A stretch of 64,000 nucleotides of DNA from Syntrophaceae bacterium UBA2210 (GTDB lineage Bacteria; Desulfobacterota; Syntrophia; Syntrophales; UBA2210). Where the stretch lies: contig DCUQ01000009.1 of assembly GCA_002327865.1 (NCBI GenBank), positions 160,823 through 224,822 of the forward strand, written 5' to 3'. The position numbers and the translations under genes were made by a program. The stretch's first letter is position 1. The number at the start of each line of letters is the position of its first letter. Of this stretch, positions 46,763 to 56,977 are shown one piece after another. The notes beneath the pieces were generated by a model. That model was not told the DNA's origin. It saw only the letters and a list, made by a program, of their open reading frames with translations, and did not search any database.

Positions 46763-47026
46763 ATGGCATATACACCGAACAATCATATGAAGCGCTCCAA
46801 ACCCAGGTTTTTTCACAAAAGGAAAGTCTGCAGATTTTGTGTCGACTCTGAAATAAAGATTGATTACAAGAATCCCGCTGTTCTGAGATCCTTCTTAACG
46901 GAAAGAGGCAAGATTATGCCGAGAAGAATTACCGGAACTTGCGCCAAGCATCAGAGGGCATTGGCGGTAGCGATTAAACGGGCCAGGAATCTGGCTTTGT
47001 TACCCTATGTAACTGCCGGCAACTAA
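46763..47026 (+). CDS. rpsR: Ribosomal protein S18
   Basis: An 87-residue S18 of the cysteine-containing type: VCRFC near residue 22 and GTCAKHQR near residue 60 could bind zinc. The core [41 protein letters not shown] is highly typical. It starts three bases after rpsF and works with S6 in the small subunit and in the leader feedback. Confidence 0.97.
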   Translation: MAYTPNNHMKRSKPRFFHKRKVCRFCVDSEIKIDYKNPAVLRSFLTERGKIMPRRITGTCAKHQRALAVAIKRARNLALLPYVTAGN

Positions 47027-47058
47027 ATTAATCCAGGTTTACCTCCAGTGTAAATATC

Positions 47059-47087
47059 GAGATGCCTGTTGATCAAGCAGGCATCTC
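47059..47087 (+). terminator. Hairpin between rpsR and the DUF2232 gene
   Basis: Perfect 10-base stem GAGATGCCTG/CAGGCATCTC with a 9-base loop. No strong T tract follows, so it is more likely an attenuator or processing site within the operon than a full stop. Confidence 0.5.
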
Positions 47088-47114
47088 ACAATCCTTTCAA
47101 CTAAACGGTGTGGT

Positions 47115-48074
47115 ATGTTTGGCCTCTCAGGAGGGTTTGTGCCCTACAAAGACTTTTTCCTGGGTGTTGCGGTTATCTCAGCTGTTTTCATAGCGGTGGC
47201 CATAAATTCATTTATTGGTGTACTTGGCGCTGTGTTTGTGCCGGTCCCGATATTGTACTATTATTCCAAGCTATCCAGATTGCACGGTTTTCTGGCTTTT
47301 ATCCTGTCTCTGGTAATCACAACTATCATCCTGCGGGTACTGGATCTCCAGAACGGCGTTGTATATTTTTTCCTTGTAGGTTCTCTGGGACTTATTCTTT
47401 CAGAGATATTGAGAAGAAATTATTCAATCGAAAAAACCGTTATCTATTCCGCAGGCATCTTTCTGGCACTCGGTTCCATAGTGCTTCTCTACCTGAGCCT
47501 GATTTCCGGGAAAGCCCCGTGGGGGATGATCGAAAGTCGTGTAGCAGCAATGGTGCAGGAAAATATCGATCTGTACTCCCGCACGGGCGTTTCCACGCAA
47601 TACATTGAAATCATAAAGGAAAACTCAGGACAGATAACTCGTGTCCTTACCGGTTTGCTGCCTTCTTTCATCCTCGTCGGGACTGCTTTTTTCACATGGC
47701 TGAATATCCTGGCTGGAAAATGGTTGTTCAGCAACAGAGGAATGTGGTATCCTGATTTTGGCGATTTGTCCTGCTGGAAAATCCTCGATAAAGTAATCTG
47801 GCTTGTTGTCATCGCCGGCGCGCTTGTTCTGATCCCCTCGGAAGCATTTCGCATCCTGGGATTGAATATGATGATTGTTCTCCTTTTTATATATACTTTG
47901 CAGGGCCTGGCGATAATCAGCTTTTTCTTTAAAAAGAAAAACGTGCCACCTGTTTTCAGAGTCGTCGGATATTTTTTGATCTTTGCTCAACAGTTTCTGA
48001 TTTTCATCGTTGCCGGGTTGGGCTTGATCGACACCTGGGCCGATTTCAGAAAACGGAAAAAAAGTCCGGACTGA
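47115..48074 (+). CDS. DUF2232 membrane protein, YybS-like
   Basis: A 319-residue integral membrane protein with about eight helices, many aromatic residues, and a short charged C terminus (FRKRKKSPD). Proteins of the DUF2232/YybS type are found between rpsR and rplI in many bacteria, and this placement is the main evidence. The function is unknown; related proteins resemble small-molecule transporter (S-component-like) folds. It is expected to be cotranscribed with the ribosomal protein genes. Confidence 0.75.
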   Translation: MFGLSGGFVPYKDFFLGVAVISAVFIAVAINSFIGVLGAVFVPVPILYYYSKLSRLHGFLAFILSLVITTIILRVLDLQNGVVYFFLVGSLGLILSEILRRNYSIEKTVIYSAGIFLALGSIVLLYLSLISGKAPWGMIESRVAAMVQENIDLYSRTGVSTQYIEIIKENSGQITRVLTGLLPSFILVGTAFFTWLNILAGKWLFSNRGMWYPDFGDLSCWKILDKVIWLVVIAGALVLIPSEAFRILGLNMMIVLLFIYTLQGLAIISFFFKKKNVPPVFRVVGYFLIFAQQFLIFIVAGLGLIDTWADFRKRKKSPD

Positions 48075-48201
48075 TCGATATTTTGTATAAACCGGTGTGC
48101 TGTTTGAAAAATCGAAATAATTAAAACGCCTTGTCATAAACAACAAGGAGAACGTTTGCCGTTAGCTTCAATACGCACATCTTCGAACCGGAGGAGTTTT
48201 T

Positions 48202-48654
48202 ATGAAGGTTATTTTAAAAAAGGATGTTGCCTCTGTAGGAAAGGCGGGGGAACTCGTAAATGTTTCCAACGGGTATGCCAGGAACTTTCTTATCCCCAGA
48301 GGTCTGGGAATAGAAGCCAGCAGTAAGAACATGAAAGCCCTCGAGAGTGAGATGGAGACCGCGGAGAGAAGATCAGCGAAAGAGAAAGAAGCCGCACAGT
48401 CCATGGCCGAACGACTTGAAAAGGTAACCTGTACCATATACAGGAAAGTGGGCCAGCAGAATAAATTGTTCGGATCTGTCACGACGAAAGATATAGGCGA
48501 TGCTCTGCGAGAACAGGGAATAGAGATCGACAAGAGAGATATCGCCCTGGAAGAACCCATCAAAAGTCTTGGAAAATTTTCCGTAAAGATAAAACTGCAT
48601 TCTGGAATATCAGCGGATCTCACAGTATCGGTTGCCGAAGAGGGACAGGGATGA
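48202..48654 (+). CDS. rplI: Ribosomal protein L9
   Basis: A 150-residue L9. The N-terminal RNA-binding domain has [30 protein letters not shown], followed by the long central helix and the C-terminal domain ending with a beta segment. It binds 23S rRNA domain V. A GGAGGAG site precedes the ATG. Its stop overlaps the dnaB start by four bases. Confidence 0.96.
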   Translation: MKVILKKDVASVGKAGELVNVSNGYARNFLIPRGLGIEASSKNMKALESEMETAERRSAKEKEAAQSMAERLEKVTCTIYRKVGQQNKLFGSVTTKDIGDALREQGIEIDKRDIALEEPIKSLGKFSVKIKLHSGISADLTVSVAEEGQG

Positions 48655-50006
48655 AAGATGTAGATTTTTCTCTTCACAAGGTTCCTCCTCAGAATCTGGA
48701 GGCGGAGCAATCGATTATCGGCGGTATCCTGCTGGATAATAATGCCCTGAACAATGTTCTGGAAATATTGGGTGCAGGCGATTTCTACAGCGAGGCCCAT
48801 AGAAAGATATTTTCTGCTATTCTCGAACTGTACGAGCGGAATGAACCAAGCGATCTTATTACACTCAGTAATATCTTGCGTGGGAGGGGACATCTTGAAG
48901 GTGTCGGGGGAGAAGTATACCTGACATCGCTCGTCGACGGTGTGCCCTCCGCGGCTAACATAGCCTACTACTCAAAGATCGTTAAGGAAAAATCCATACT
49001 ACGTGGATTAATCGGTGCCGCTACCAATATATTGGATAAAAGTTATGACGCGGGTTCCGATATAGACGCTGTTCTCGACGAAGCGGAACATGCCGTGTTT
49101 GCAATATCGGAAAACAAGATAAGGCCGGCTTTCTCTCCCATACGGGAGATTGTCAAAGATACATTTAAAAACATAGAAAAACTTTATGAAAAGAAAGCCC
49201 TTATTACCGGCATACCGACGGGATTTCAAAAAGTCGACGAAATTACATCAGGACTTCAAAAATCAGATCTGATAGTGGTGGCAGGACGTCCCAGTATGGG
49301 AAAAACAGCCTTCGCCATAAATATCGCTCAACATGCGGCGATCGAGGACGGAGTACCTGTCGCAATATTTTCCCTGGAAATGTCGAAGGAGCAGCTTGCC
49401 CTCCGCATGCTTTCCTCGGACGGGAAAGTGGACGCTCAGCGTATACGGAGAGGATTTGTAGGGGATATGGACTGGCCGAAGTTGACTGCCGCCGCAGGCA
49501 GGCTTTCGGAAGCCCCTATCTTCATAGATGATACACCCGCGATATCCGTTCTCGAGATAAAGGCAAAAGCGAGAAGATTGAAAGCTGAATCGGGGCTTGA
49601 ACTCATTGTTCTTGATTATCTTCAGTTAATGAGAGGCCGGGACTCCTCGGTACCAAGGGAACAGGAGATATCCGAGATAAGCCGCTCTCTCAAATCTCTG
49701 GCTAAAGAACTAAATATTCCTGTCTTGGCATTGTCACAATTAAACCGCCAGGTCGAATCCAGAACGGACAAACGTCCACAGCTTGCCGATCTGAGAGAAT
49801 CCGGCGCAATCGAGCAGGATGCAGATGTGATAATGTTCATATACAGAGACGAAGTGTACAACAAGTCGGAAGACAATCCGGAAAAGGGAAAGGCGGAGAT
49901 AATAATCGGCAAGCAGAGAAACGGCCCTACCGGCATTGCGCATATGGCCTTTCTGAAAGAATTCACGTGCTTTGAAAACTTAGCCTATGACCATCAAGAG
50001 TTCTAG
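48651..50006 (+). CDS. dnaB: Replicative DNA helicase DnaB
   Basis: A 451-residue hexameric helicase that unwinds DNA at the fork. The N-terminal domain ([19 protein letters not shown]) precedes the RecA-like domain with Walker [11 protein letters not shown], Walker [11 protein letters not shown], and [10 protein letters not shown]. It is cotranscribed with rplI, a conserved arrangement, and convergent with rpoH. Confidence 0.96.
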   Translation: MKDVDFSLHKVPPQNLEAEQSIIGGILLDNNALNNVLEILGAGDFYSEAHRKIFSAILELYERNEPSDLITLSNILRGRGHLEGVGGEVYLTSLVDGVPSAANIAYYSKIVKEKSILRGLIGAATNILDKSYDAGSDIDAVLDEAEHAVFAISENKIRPAFSPIREIVKDTFKNIEKLYEKKALITGIPTGFQKVDEITSGLQKSDLIVVAGRPSMGKTAFAINIAQHAAIEDGVPVAIFSLEMSKEQLALRMLSSDGKVDAQRIRRGFVGDMDWPKLTAAAGRLSEAPIFIDDTPAISVLEIKAKARRLKAESGLELIVLDYLQLMRGRDSSVPREQEISEISRSLKSLAKELNIPVLALSQLNRQVESRTDKRPQLADLRESGAIEQDADVIMFIYRDEVYNKSEDNPEKGKAEIIIGKQRNGPTGIAHMAFLKEFTCFENLAYDHQEF

Positions 50007-50062
50007 ATCTTCTGTTTCCGGCACCCACATTTACCCATTATGATATGACCTTTACAGGCATA

Positions 50063-50944
50063 TCAGTTTGTTATGAGCTTGGGTTCATCGGACAGGTACG
50101 GTATCGCCAGTTTCAGCTTCTTAAGGGCTTCTTTTTCGATCTGCCGCGCACGCTCCCTTGTTATGTTAAATCTGTCGCCTATTTCCTGAAGGGTTTCAGG
50201 GTTGTCCGCCATTATTCGGTTTCGTACAATATAATCTTCCCGTTCGTTGAGTTTTTCAAGGGCTCCGGCTATATTTTTCTTCACCAGGGCCATTTCCTCT
50301 TTCTTGATAAGCGCATCTTCCTGGTTTTTACCATCGTAGACAAGGTGATCGATATAGGTCGACTCTCCCTCGTCGTCTATGGCAACATTCAACGAAACAT
50401 CGCGGTTTGCGAGGCGAAGATCCATTTCCTCTATATCAGACTCTTTTACATTTAGCATCTCCGCGATTTCCTTGAACTCAGGGTTTTTTTGCGAGATAGT
50501 CTGCAACTTTTTTTTGGCCTGATTCAGTTTGAAAAATAATTTTCTCTGCGCTTGAGTGGTGCCTATTTTGACGATACTCCATGATTTCATAACGAAGTTC
50601 TGCATGTACGCCCGTATCCACCAGACAGCATATGATATGAGCCTGTATCCTTTGTAAGGATCAAATTTCTTGACGGCATGCATCAGCCCGATATTACCTT
50701 CCTGAATCAGGTCGATAAATTTTACTCTGTAATTTTTGTACTCGTGGGCTATCTTTACCACAAACCGCAGATTTGAAGTGATCAGCTTTTCGGCCGCCTG
50801 CATGTCATTATATTTAACAAACCGCACTGCAAGCTTGAATTCCTCCTCTGCTTCCAAGAGAGGGAATCGGTTTATTTCCGCCATATATATGTCAACCGAA
50901 TCGGTTACTGCGGGTAGATTCACTGTTGGTTCCTCAAAAAACAT
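50063..50944 (-). CDS. rpoH: Sigma-32 (heat shock) sigma factor
   Basis: A 293-residue sigma70-family factor with region 2 (LRFVVKIAHEYKN, DLIQEGNIGLMHAVKKFDPYKGYRLISYAVWWIRAYMQNFVM) and the RpoH-box-like QRKLFFKLNQAKKKL. Region 4 ends with ITRERARQIEKEALKKL. It directs transcription of heat-shock genes. The frame can extend to a TTG at 50992, but that TTG is part of a -35 TTGACT, with -10 TAAAAT 17 bases on. I therefore start at ATG 50944. It is divergent from the gene pair that includes clpB. Confidence 0.92.
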   Translation of the reverse strand: MFFEEPTVNLPAVTDSVDIYMAEINRFPLLEAEEEFKLAVRFVKYNDMQAAEKLITSNLRFVVKIAHEYKNYRVKFIDLIQEGNIGLMHAVKKFDPYKGYRLISYAVWWIRAYMQNFVMKSWSIVKIGTTQAQRKLFFKLNQAKKKLQTISQKNPEFKEIAEMLNVKESDIEEMDLRLANRDVSLNVAIDDEGESTYIDHLVYDGKNQEDALIKKEEMALVKKNIAGALEKLNEREDYIVRNRIMADNPETLQEIGDRFNITRERARQIEKEALKKLKLAIPYLSDEPKLITN

Positions 50945-50963
50945 AAAAGATATTCGTTGCCGG

Positions 50964-50992
50964 ATTTTAATCACATTGCGCCGGGCAGTCAA
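50964..50992 (-). promoter_or_regulatory. rpoH promoter
   Basis: Minus strand: -35 TTGACT (50987-50992), 17-base spacer, -10 TAAAAT (50964-50969). It lies about 20 bases upstream of the rpoH ATG at 50944, so the leader is very short and has no clear ribosome site. Confidence 0.6.
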
Positions 50993-51027
50993 GATCTTTT
51001 GGCGGCTTAACTATCGCTTTCCCCGGC

Positions 51028-51056
51028 TTGACATTGTTCCCGTTTATGTTTACCTT
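51028..51056 (+). promoter_or_regulatory. Promoter of the c-di-AMP synthase/clpB operon
   Basis: Consensus -35 TTGACA (51028-51033), 17-base spacer, weaker -10 TACCTT (51051-51056), ending 27 bases before the ATG. No clear sigma-32 element (CTTGAAA, CCCCAT) is seen. Confidence 0.5.
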
Positions 51057-51083
51057 ACTAATAAAACGATAAAAAGGGGTATT

Positions 51084-51956
51084 ATGGGCTCTCAGAATGA
51101 ATCGATCATGGAATTTGCGTGCAAATTCGCCAAGGAGATAGATGCAAAAGCTATCCTGCTGAACAGTGAAGTAGCTCAGAACCTGTTTGTAAGAAAGGAT
51201 TCCAAGCCCTGCTTCAACACTGTTCTGATAACCAGAGGGAATGATATTCTCCCCCATAAAGCAGAGCTCTTTCAGAATGTTATCAATATCCCCAACGTGA
51301 ATGTAACGCGTCTGGGGCAGATGAAGATAGTCATAACGAAGGGACTCGCCGCCGGATTATTCAAAAAGACCGACAAACTGGTCTGCCTGACGGGTATCCC
51401 GAAAATCGGATATATAGACAGCATATTCGTTATCGATGTCAGCAGGGAATTTGAGCTTCTCACATCGGAAAATGTCTCGAATATCTTTGAAAATATCTAT
51501 CCCGAAGTATTCGAAGCTGTGTTGAACATTGCACTGGAACTTGCCGCCCAGGGAAGGGAAGGTCGGCCGATAGGTACCATCTTTGTTCTCGGGGATGATG
51601 AGAAGGTGCTTGAACTGTCCAGACAGATGATAATTAATCCGTTTATGGGGTATAAAGAAGAGGAACGTAATATCCTCGATCACAATCTGAGAGACACCAT
51701 CAAAGAGTTTTCCGCCCTGGACGGAGCATTCGTTATAAGAGAGGATGGTGTACTGGTAACTGCCGGGAGGCATCTCAGCGCCGCCCTGGAAAACAAGGAT
51801 TTTCCACAGGGGCTGGGCAGCAGGCATATAGCGGCCGCAGGCATCACGAGTGTCACCGATGCGATCGCGATCGCAATTTCCGAGTCTACGGGAACTGTCC
51901 GTATTTTCAGGAAAGGAAAGGTCTTTGTCGATATCGAGAAAGGTGCTGGTAAATAA
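51084..51956 (+). CDS. Diadenylate cyclase (c-di-AMP synthase), DacZ/CdaZ-like
   Basis: A 290-residue cytosolic protein. The C-terminal DAC domain has [19 protein letters not shown] (Asp213-Gly-Ala) and [25 protein letters not shown] (RH at 247-248); the classical RHR is RHI here, as I recall for the archaeal DacZ type. The N-terminal 130 residues resemble a pyruvate kinase C-terminal-like domain. It condenses two ATP into c-di-AMP, a K+ and osmotic signal. It is the first gene of the pair with clpB (two bases apart). The start has an AAAGGGG site. Confidence 0.8.
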   Translation: MGSQNESIMEFACKFAKEIDAKAILLNSEVAQNLFVRKDSKPCFNTVLITRGNDILPHKAELFQNVINIPNVNVTRLGQMKIVITKGLAAGLFKKTDKLVCLTGIPKIGYIDSIFVIDVSREFELLTSENVSNIFENIYPEVFEAVLNIALELAAQGREGRPIGTIFVLGDDEKVLELSRQMIINPFMGYKEEERNILDHNLRDTIKEFSALDGAFVIREDGVLVTAGRHLSAALENKDFPQGLGSRHIAAAGITSVTDAIAIAISESTGTVRIFRKGKVFVDIEKGAGK

Positions 51957-51958
51957 TT

Positions 51959-54550
51959 ATGAGATTCGACAAATTTACTTTGAAACTCCAGGAAGCACTG
52001 CAGGAAGCCGAAAGGCTGGCAAGCGGTAGCGGCCACCAGGGAATCGACGTTGAACATATACTGCTGACACTTATACGGCAACACGAAGGAACCGTATCCG
52101 AGATATTAAAGAAGCTTGGAAGTGAACAAAGACAGATCGAGCTGGAAATTGAAAAAAAACTGGACGGTATGCCGAAGGTATCAGGCGCCGGGCAAAGTTA
52201 CATAACACCCGGGCTGAACAACATACTGGACAAGGCTCTTACCGAAGCAGCGAGGTTAAAGGATGAATACGTAAGCGTCGAACATGTTCTTGTTGCAATT
52301 GCGGATGATAAAACGAGTCCTTCCGGCAGGATACTGCAAAAACACGGCGTGACCCGGGATAATGTTCTCAAGGTACTGGTGGACATACGGGGCAATCAGC
52401 GTATCACCGACCCTAATCCGGAGGATAAATACCAGGCCCTCAAACGTTTCTCCAAGGATTTTAACGAACTGGCGTTGCAAGGAAAATTTGATCCGGTAAT
52501 CGGAAGGGATGACGAGATACGCAGAATCATGCAGGTTCTTTCACGAAGAACAAAAAACAATCCTGTTCTTATCGGAGAACCCGGTGTGGGTAAGACAGCT
52601 ATCGCGGAAGGCCTCGCCCAGCGGATCGTGAACGGGGATGTGCCCGACAACCTGAAAAGCAAACGGGTCGTCGGCCTCGATATCAGTTCACTGGTAGCAG
52701 GTGCCAAGTACAGGGGGGAATTCGAAGACCGCCTGAAAGCCGTCCTCAAGGAAGTAACAGGCACAAATGGAGAAATCATTCTGTTCATCGACGAGTTGCA
52801 CACAATGGTAGGTGCCGGTGCCGCTGAAGGTGCCGTCGATGCGTCGAACATGTTGAAACCTGCGCTCGCACGGGGGGAACTGCATTGTATAGGCGCAACC
52901 ACTCTCAACGAATACAGAAAATACATTGAAAAAGACGCCGCGCTTGAAAGGCGATTCCAACCGATCATTGTTTCCGAGCCCACGGTGGAGGATACCATTG
53001 CCATACTCAGGGGTCTCAAAGAGCGGTATGAGGTACATCATGGTGTCCGGATCAAGGATTCAGCGCTTATCGCCGCCGCCACGCTGTCAAACCGCTATAT
53101 AAGCGACCGTTTTCTGCCCGACAAGGCGGTGGACCTGATCGATGAATCCGCTTCCCGTCTCAGGATCGAATTGGACAGTCTTCCTTCAGAGATAGATGTG
53201 CTGGAAAGAAAGATCATGCAGCTTGAGATTGAAAGAGAATCCCTGAAGAAAGAAGAGGACAAAACATCGAAAAAGAGATCCGAAGGTATAGAAAAAGAAC
53301 TGGAACAACTGAAAAAATCCAGAGATGATATGAAGAAACACTGGTTTGCCGAGAAAGAAGCAATCAGGGAAATTCAGTCTATAAAAGAAAAAACAGAAGA
53401 ATACAAAACAGCGGAACAAAACGCACAGAGAGACGGAGATCTGGCAAAAGCGGCAGAGATCCGTTACGGCACACTGGTAAAATTAAACAACGATCTGCAA
53501 GAAAAAACCAAGAACCTCGAGACACTTCAAAAAGAGAAAAAGACTCTGAAGGAAGAGGTTGACGAGGACGATGTAGCGGAAGTCGTTGCAAGCTGGACTG
53601 GCATTCCCGTGGCCCGGATGATGGAAAGCGACGTGGAAAAACTCATCCACATGGAAGAACGTTTAAGACAGCGTGTTGTAGGCCAGGACGAAGCACTCCA
53701 TAACATCTCGAACGCACTCAGAAGAGCCAGGTCCGGATTACAGGACCCGAACAGACCCATCGGATCGTTTATCTTCATGGGGCCGACGGGCGTTGGAAAG
53801 ACCGAACTGGCCAAGGCACTCGCCGAATTCATGTTTGATAATGAGCGGGCAATGACCAGAATCGACATGTCCGAGTTTATGGAAAAGCACTCCGTTTCGA
53901 GGTTGATAGGCGCCCCTCCAGGTTACGTGGGATATGATGAGGGAGGATACCTTACAGAAGCGGTCAGGAGAAAATCATATTCGGTAATCCTGTTCGACGA
54001 GATAGAAAAGGCACATCAGGATGTATTCAATATACTCCTCCAGATACTCGACGACGGACGTCTGACGGACGGACACGGCAGAACCGTTGATTTCCGGAAT
54101 ACCGTCATTATAATGACATCTAATATAGGAAGCCAGTGGATGCAGGATCTGTCGCTGTCGGAAGAAGAGCGACAGCAAAAAACCATGGAAGCCCTGCGAA
54201 TGACTTTCAGGCCTGAATTCCTTAACAGGGTCGATGACATTATTAATTTCAGGGCGCTTACCATCGGTGATATCAGCAAGATAATCGAAATTCAGATACG
54301 GCTGATACAGAAAAGGCTTGCAGAACGGAAAATCCATCTCGAACTGACGGACAAGACCAGGGAATATATATCAGCGGAAGGATACAGCCCGATATACGGA
54401 GCAAGACCGTTGAAAAGAGCGTTGCAGCGGCTTATAGAAGACAAACTGGCCTCGAAGATACTGGAGGGAGATATCGGAGAGGGTGACAATATAACAGCCG
54501 ATATGGATGAGGATAGCAAGATAGTGTTTCACAAGGAAGTGGGCGAATAA
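51959..54550 (+). CDS. clpB: ATP-dependent chaperone ClpB
   Basis: An 863-residue AAA+ disaggregase that works with DnaK. Order: Clp N-domain (1-145), AAA1 with Walker [14 protein letters not shown] and RALVLER-like sensor (ERRFQPI), the coiled middle domain typical of ClpB (about 405-530), and AAA2 with [16 protein letters not shown]. No ClpP-docking IGF loop was seen. Two bases separate it from the c-di-AMP synthase gene. Stress control via the nearby rpoH is plausible. Confidence 0.96.
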   Translation: MRFDKFTLKLQEALQEAERLASGSGHQGIDVEHILLTLIRQHEGTVSEILKKLGSEQRQIELEIEKKLDGMPKVSGAGQSYITPGLNNILDKALTEAARLKDEYVSVEHVLVAIADDKTSPSGRILQKHGVTRDNVLKVLVDIRGNQRITDPNPEDKYQALKRFSKDFNELALQGKFDPVIGRDDEIRRIMQVLSRRTKNNPVLIGEPGVGKTAIAEGLAQRIVNGDVPDNLKSKRVVGLDISSLVAGAKYRGEFEDRLKAVLKEVTGTNGEIILFIDELHTMVGAGAAEGAVDASNMLKPALARGELHCIGATTLNEYRKYIEKDAALERRFQPIIVSEPTVEDTIAILRGLKERYEVHHGVRIKDSALIAAATLSNRYISDRFLPDKAVDLIDESASRLRIELDSLPSEIDVLERKIMQLEIERESLKKEEDKTSKKRSEGIEKELEQLKKSRDDMKKHWFAEKEAIREIQSIKEKTEEYKTAEQNAQRDGDLAKAAEIRYGTLVKLNNDLQEKTKNLETLQKEKKTLKEEVDEDDVAEVVASWTGIPVARMMESDVEKLIHMEERLRQRVVGQDEALHNISNALRRARSGLQDPNRPIGSFIFMGPTGVGKTELAKALAEFMFDNERAMTRIDMSEFMEKHSVSRLIGAPPGYVGYDEGGYLTEAVRRKSYSVILFDEIEKAHQDVFNILLQILDDGRLTDGHGRTVDFRNTVIIMTSNIGSQWMQDLSLSEEERQQKTMEALRMTFRPEFLNRVDDIINFRALTIGDISKIIEIQIRLIQKRLAERKIHLELTDKTREYISAEGYSPIYGARPLKRALQRLIEDKLASKILEGDIGEGDNITADMDEDSKIVFHKEVGE

Positions 54551-54551
54551 G

Positions 54552-54572
54552 GTCGCAATAAGCGACTTTTCA
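54552..54572 (+). terminator. Terminator after clpB
   Basis: Stem GTCGC/GCGAC (54552-54556, 54562-54566) with loop AATAA, followed by TTTT. Short but well placed. Confidence 0.55.
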
Positions 54573-54614
54573 ACCTGTGCCGCCCACCTCCCTTACCGGG
54601 CTTCTGCATTACCT

Positions 54615-55103
54615 TTACCGGTCTTCCATTATTGTGACACATTCTATCGTGTCGCCCTGCCGGATCGCATCCACGACATCTTCACCGGTTATCACTTTTC
54701 CAAATACCGTGTGATGTCCGTTGAGATGCGGTTGCGGCGAATGGGTGATAAAGAATTGACTCCCATTTGTATTAGGTCCCGCATTCGCCATTGAAATGAC
54801 GTGACTTTCATGTTTGAGCGGATTGCCTTTGAATTCGTCCTCAAACCTGTACCCCGGGCCTCCCATACCGGTACCGGTCGGATCACCACCCTGTATCATG
54901 AAATCGCCGATTACCCGGTGAAACGAGACGCCGTCGTAAAATCCTTCCCGTGCCAGAAAAACAAAGTTGTTTACGGTCCTGGGTGCATACCGGGCATACA
55001 GTTCCAGTTCAATGACGCCTCTTTTCGTTTCCATCGTTGCCCTATATGTCTTCTCCGGGTCAATCTGCATTTCTGGCGGATTATTCCACTGATTCGTAGC
55101 CAT
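54615..55103 (-). CDS. ppiB: Cyclophilin-type peptidyl-prolyl isomerase
   Basis: A 162-residue PpiB-like cyclophilin without a signal peptide, so cytosolic. Motifs are [56 protein letters not shown]. It accelerates proline isomerisation in protein folding. It lies convergent with clpB and is followed upstream by the cytochrome b gene 165 bases away, probably a separate unit. Confidence 0.93.
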   Translation of the reverse strand: MATNQWNNPPEMQIDPEKTYRATMETKRGVIELELYARYAPRTVNNFVFLAREGFYDGVSFHRVIGDFMIQGGDPTGTGMGGPGYRFEDEFKGNPLKHESHVISMANAGPNTNGSQFFITHSPQPHLNGHHTVFGKVITGEDVVDAIRQGDTIECVTIMEDR

Positions 55104-55268
55104 TTTTTACATATCTCCTATATCGTATTGTTGCCGGACCGACAGGTCATGACGGATTACCGTCACATACAACCTGCCTGTTTCCGCTTGGTCAGGTTCC
55201 CTAAACGCTGATAACCGGGCAACCTAGCAGGAGGCCGGCCACGTGTCAATACCATATCTCGTTTTATT

Positions 55269-55949
55269 CTACCGTTTTTTCCCAAAGGCCCGGGCATACC
55301 AGATACTGTGACGCCGTTTGACATATTTCCGGTCGATCTTACCCGTAAAAATACCCGGCAGCAGGGGCCAGTTTTCTTTAAATATGAACGCGGCAAGGTG
55401 AACGATAATTCCCACAATTATCAGTATTGTGGCAAAATTGTGCAGCAGGGTAATCCATAATGCAAAGTCTTCAGGAAAATTGGTACGGGGCAGAGTTTCC
55501 ACTACCTTGATAATCCCCGAAAAAATCAGGATCAGCATGGAAAAGCCTATGAATACGTAGGCCAGGCGCTGCTCGGCAAGATACTTATCGTTTTCCGGCT
55601 CTTTTCCGAAACCGAAAACAGCCATGATAATCTGTGCTGATTGTCTTATGTCGCCTCTGCGCGGCAACATATCGAAATCGCGGCGTACTCCGTGGAAAAC
55701 CAGGTGATACGCAACTGCAAGCATAAGCGCTGCGGCCGCCCAGTAATGGATAGACAGGGTTATGGAAAAATCGGAGACCCATGACAATCCCGGCAACCGG
55801 TCCAACATGTAGCGCTTATAAAGGGGCATCTGGCCGAACCCGCTGAAAATCAACACAAACGTAGAGATCGCAACTACCCAGTGCACAAAAATGACTGAAA
55901 ACCCATGGCGTTTTACATGCTGTTTCTTTTCGAGGATTTTTTCAGCCAT
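55269..55949 (-). CDS. Formate dehydrogenase-type cytochrome b subunit
   Basis: A 226-residue integral membrane protein with four expected helices and histidines suited to two b hemes (FVHWVVAIS, HYWAAAALMLAVAYHLVFHG, LLHNFATILIIVGIIVHLAAFI). It matches the FdnI/FdoI-type gamma subunits that pass electrons to quinone. It overlaps the ferredoxin subunit gene by eight bases. No catalytic molybdopterin subunit lies next to it, so the electron donor is unknown. Confidence 0.85.
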   Translation of the reverse strand: MAEKILEKKQHVKRHGFSVIFVHWVVAISTFVLIFSGFGQMPLYKRYMLDRLPGLSWVSDFSITLSIHYWAAAALMLAVAYHLVFHGVRRDFDMLPRRGDIRQSAQIIMAVFGFGKEPENDKYLAEQRLAYVFIGFSMLILIFSGIIKVVETLPRTNFPEDFALWITLLHNFATILIIVGIIVHLAAFIFKENWPLLPGIFTGKIDRKYVKRRHSIWYARAFGKKR

Positions 55950-56952
55950 CTTTTTTGTCCTCCTTCATGGTCTTGTATGCCGCCCCGGCGGCTGCGGCGA
56001 TGCCGGCAATCGGGGCTGCCAACATACTCCACGCAATACCATTTGCGGTTTCCGTGAAGTTTTCTATTCCCACAGGCATGCCGGGAAATCCCGGTGTCTG
56101 GGGATTCGACTGCGCCGCTTTCTGTGTCATCAGCGCGGAATCGATTTTTTCGAAAGGAACTGGAGATATATAAAAGGTTGACGTACCTCCGTTTTCAAGC
56201 TCACCGTACAGATATCCGCCTGTTTCTTTCGCCCTTCTGCGAGCCAGTTTTCGTAATGCTTCTCTCTCCCCAAAAATAATCGCTTTTTGCGGACATGCCT
56301 CCACACAGGCGGGCTCTCGTCCCGACATTATCCTGTGGTAGCATAAGTCGCACTTGTACATCACACCTCCGCCGGCAAATTTCGGCGCAATTTTCAAATA
56401 AAGCCCTACACCGCCCTGCCGGGCCGGAATTCCCCAAGGACATACGGATCGGCACTTCGCCCCGCCGATACAGAGATCACGGTCGATAACCACAGGCCCC
56501 TCGGGCTTCTTATGCAGCACACTGAAGGGACAGAGGTCGGCACATGGCGGGTTGTCACAGTGCATACAACGCCTGGGGATCGATATTTTATATATCCTGC
56601 CGTTATGTTCCACATCCACCTCTTGCACAAAAGTCCAGTTATAGGGTGTCAGCCGGCTGGTCAATTCACGCTTATCAGACCAGTCCTCTTTTTTCTTCTG
56701 AGGCCAATAGTCACCTATTTCCTTTACAGGCTCAGGGAAATATTTTTTATTTTCCTCCCGGCATGCGGTTACACACGCAGGTAAATCCAACGCCCTTCAC
56801 CCGTCACACAGCGTCAAGTCAATTATTGTTCCCACAGGGACAGCGGCGGGAAAAGCACTGGCATTCCTGCCCAGTCCCGTTAATACAAGCCCGCCTGTTA
56901 CAGTTGAAGCTACGGAACGTTTTAAAAATTCTCTCCTTGAGAAGTCCCGCAT
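55942..56952 (-). CDS. Tat-exported ferredoxin subunit (FdhB/FdnH-like) with in-frame UGA, putative selenoprotein
   Basis: Reads through a TGA at 56797-56799 (residue 52) to give 336 residues. The start, ATG 56952, has an AGGAGAG site and a Tat signal (SRREFLKRS then a hydrophobic helix). The TGA falls at C49-D-G-[UGA]-...-C60-x3-C64, where homologues have CDGC, so UGA replaces a cluster ligand. Further cysteine sets are at 129-141, 161-171 (one position is Gly) and 201-220, and a C-terminal helix lies near 305-330. A nonsense mutation is the alternative, but the downstream frame is intact and a second UGA-Cys gene lies nearby. It passes electrons to the overlapping cytochrome b. Confidence 0.7.
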
Positions 56953-56977
56953 TTCACTCTCCTTTTGGCGTTGCTGT

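Noticed and set aside
50041-50065. TGATATG/CATATCA hairpin between dnaB and rpoH as terminator
   Set aside because: AT-rich 7-base stem with a long loop overlapping the rpoH stop; too weak to call.
50736-51083. N-terminal extension of the c-di-AMP synthase frame
   Set aside because: It would run antisense through rpoH; the ATG at 51084 has a good ribosome site and a promoter just upstream.
56797-56799. Treating the ferredoxin gene as starting at TTG 56790
   Set aside because: That start omits the Tat signal and half of a cluster motif, while the upstream frame with ribosome site and signal is intact except for one TGA.
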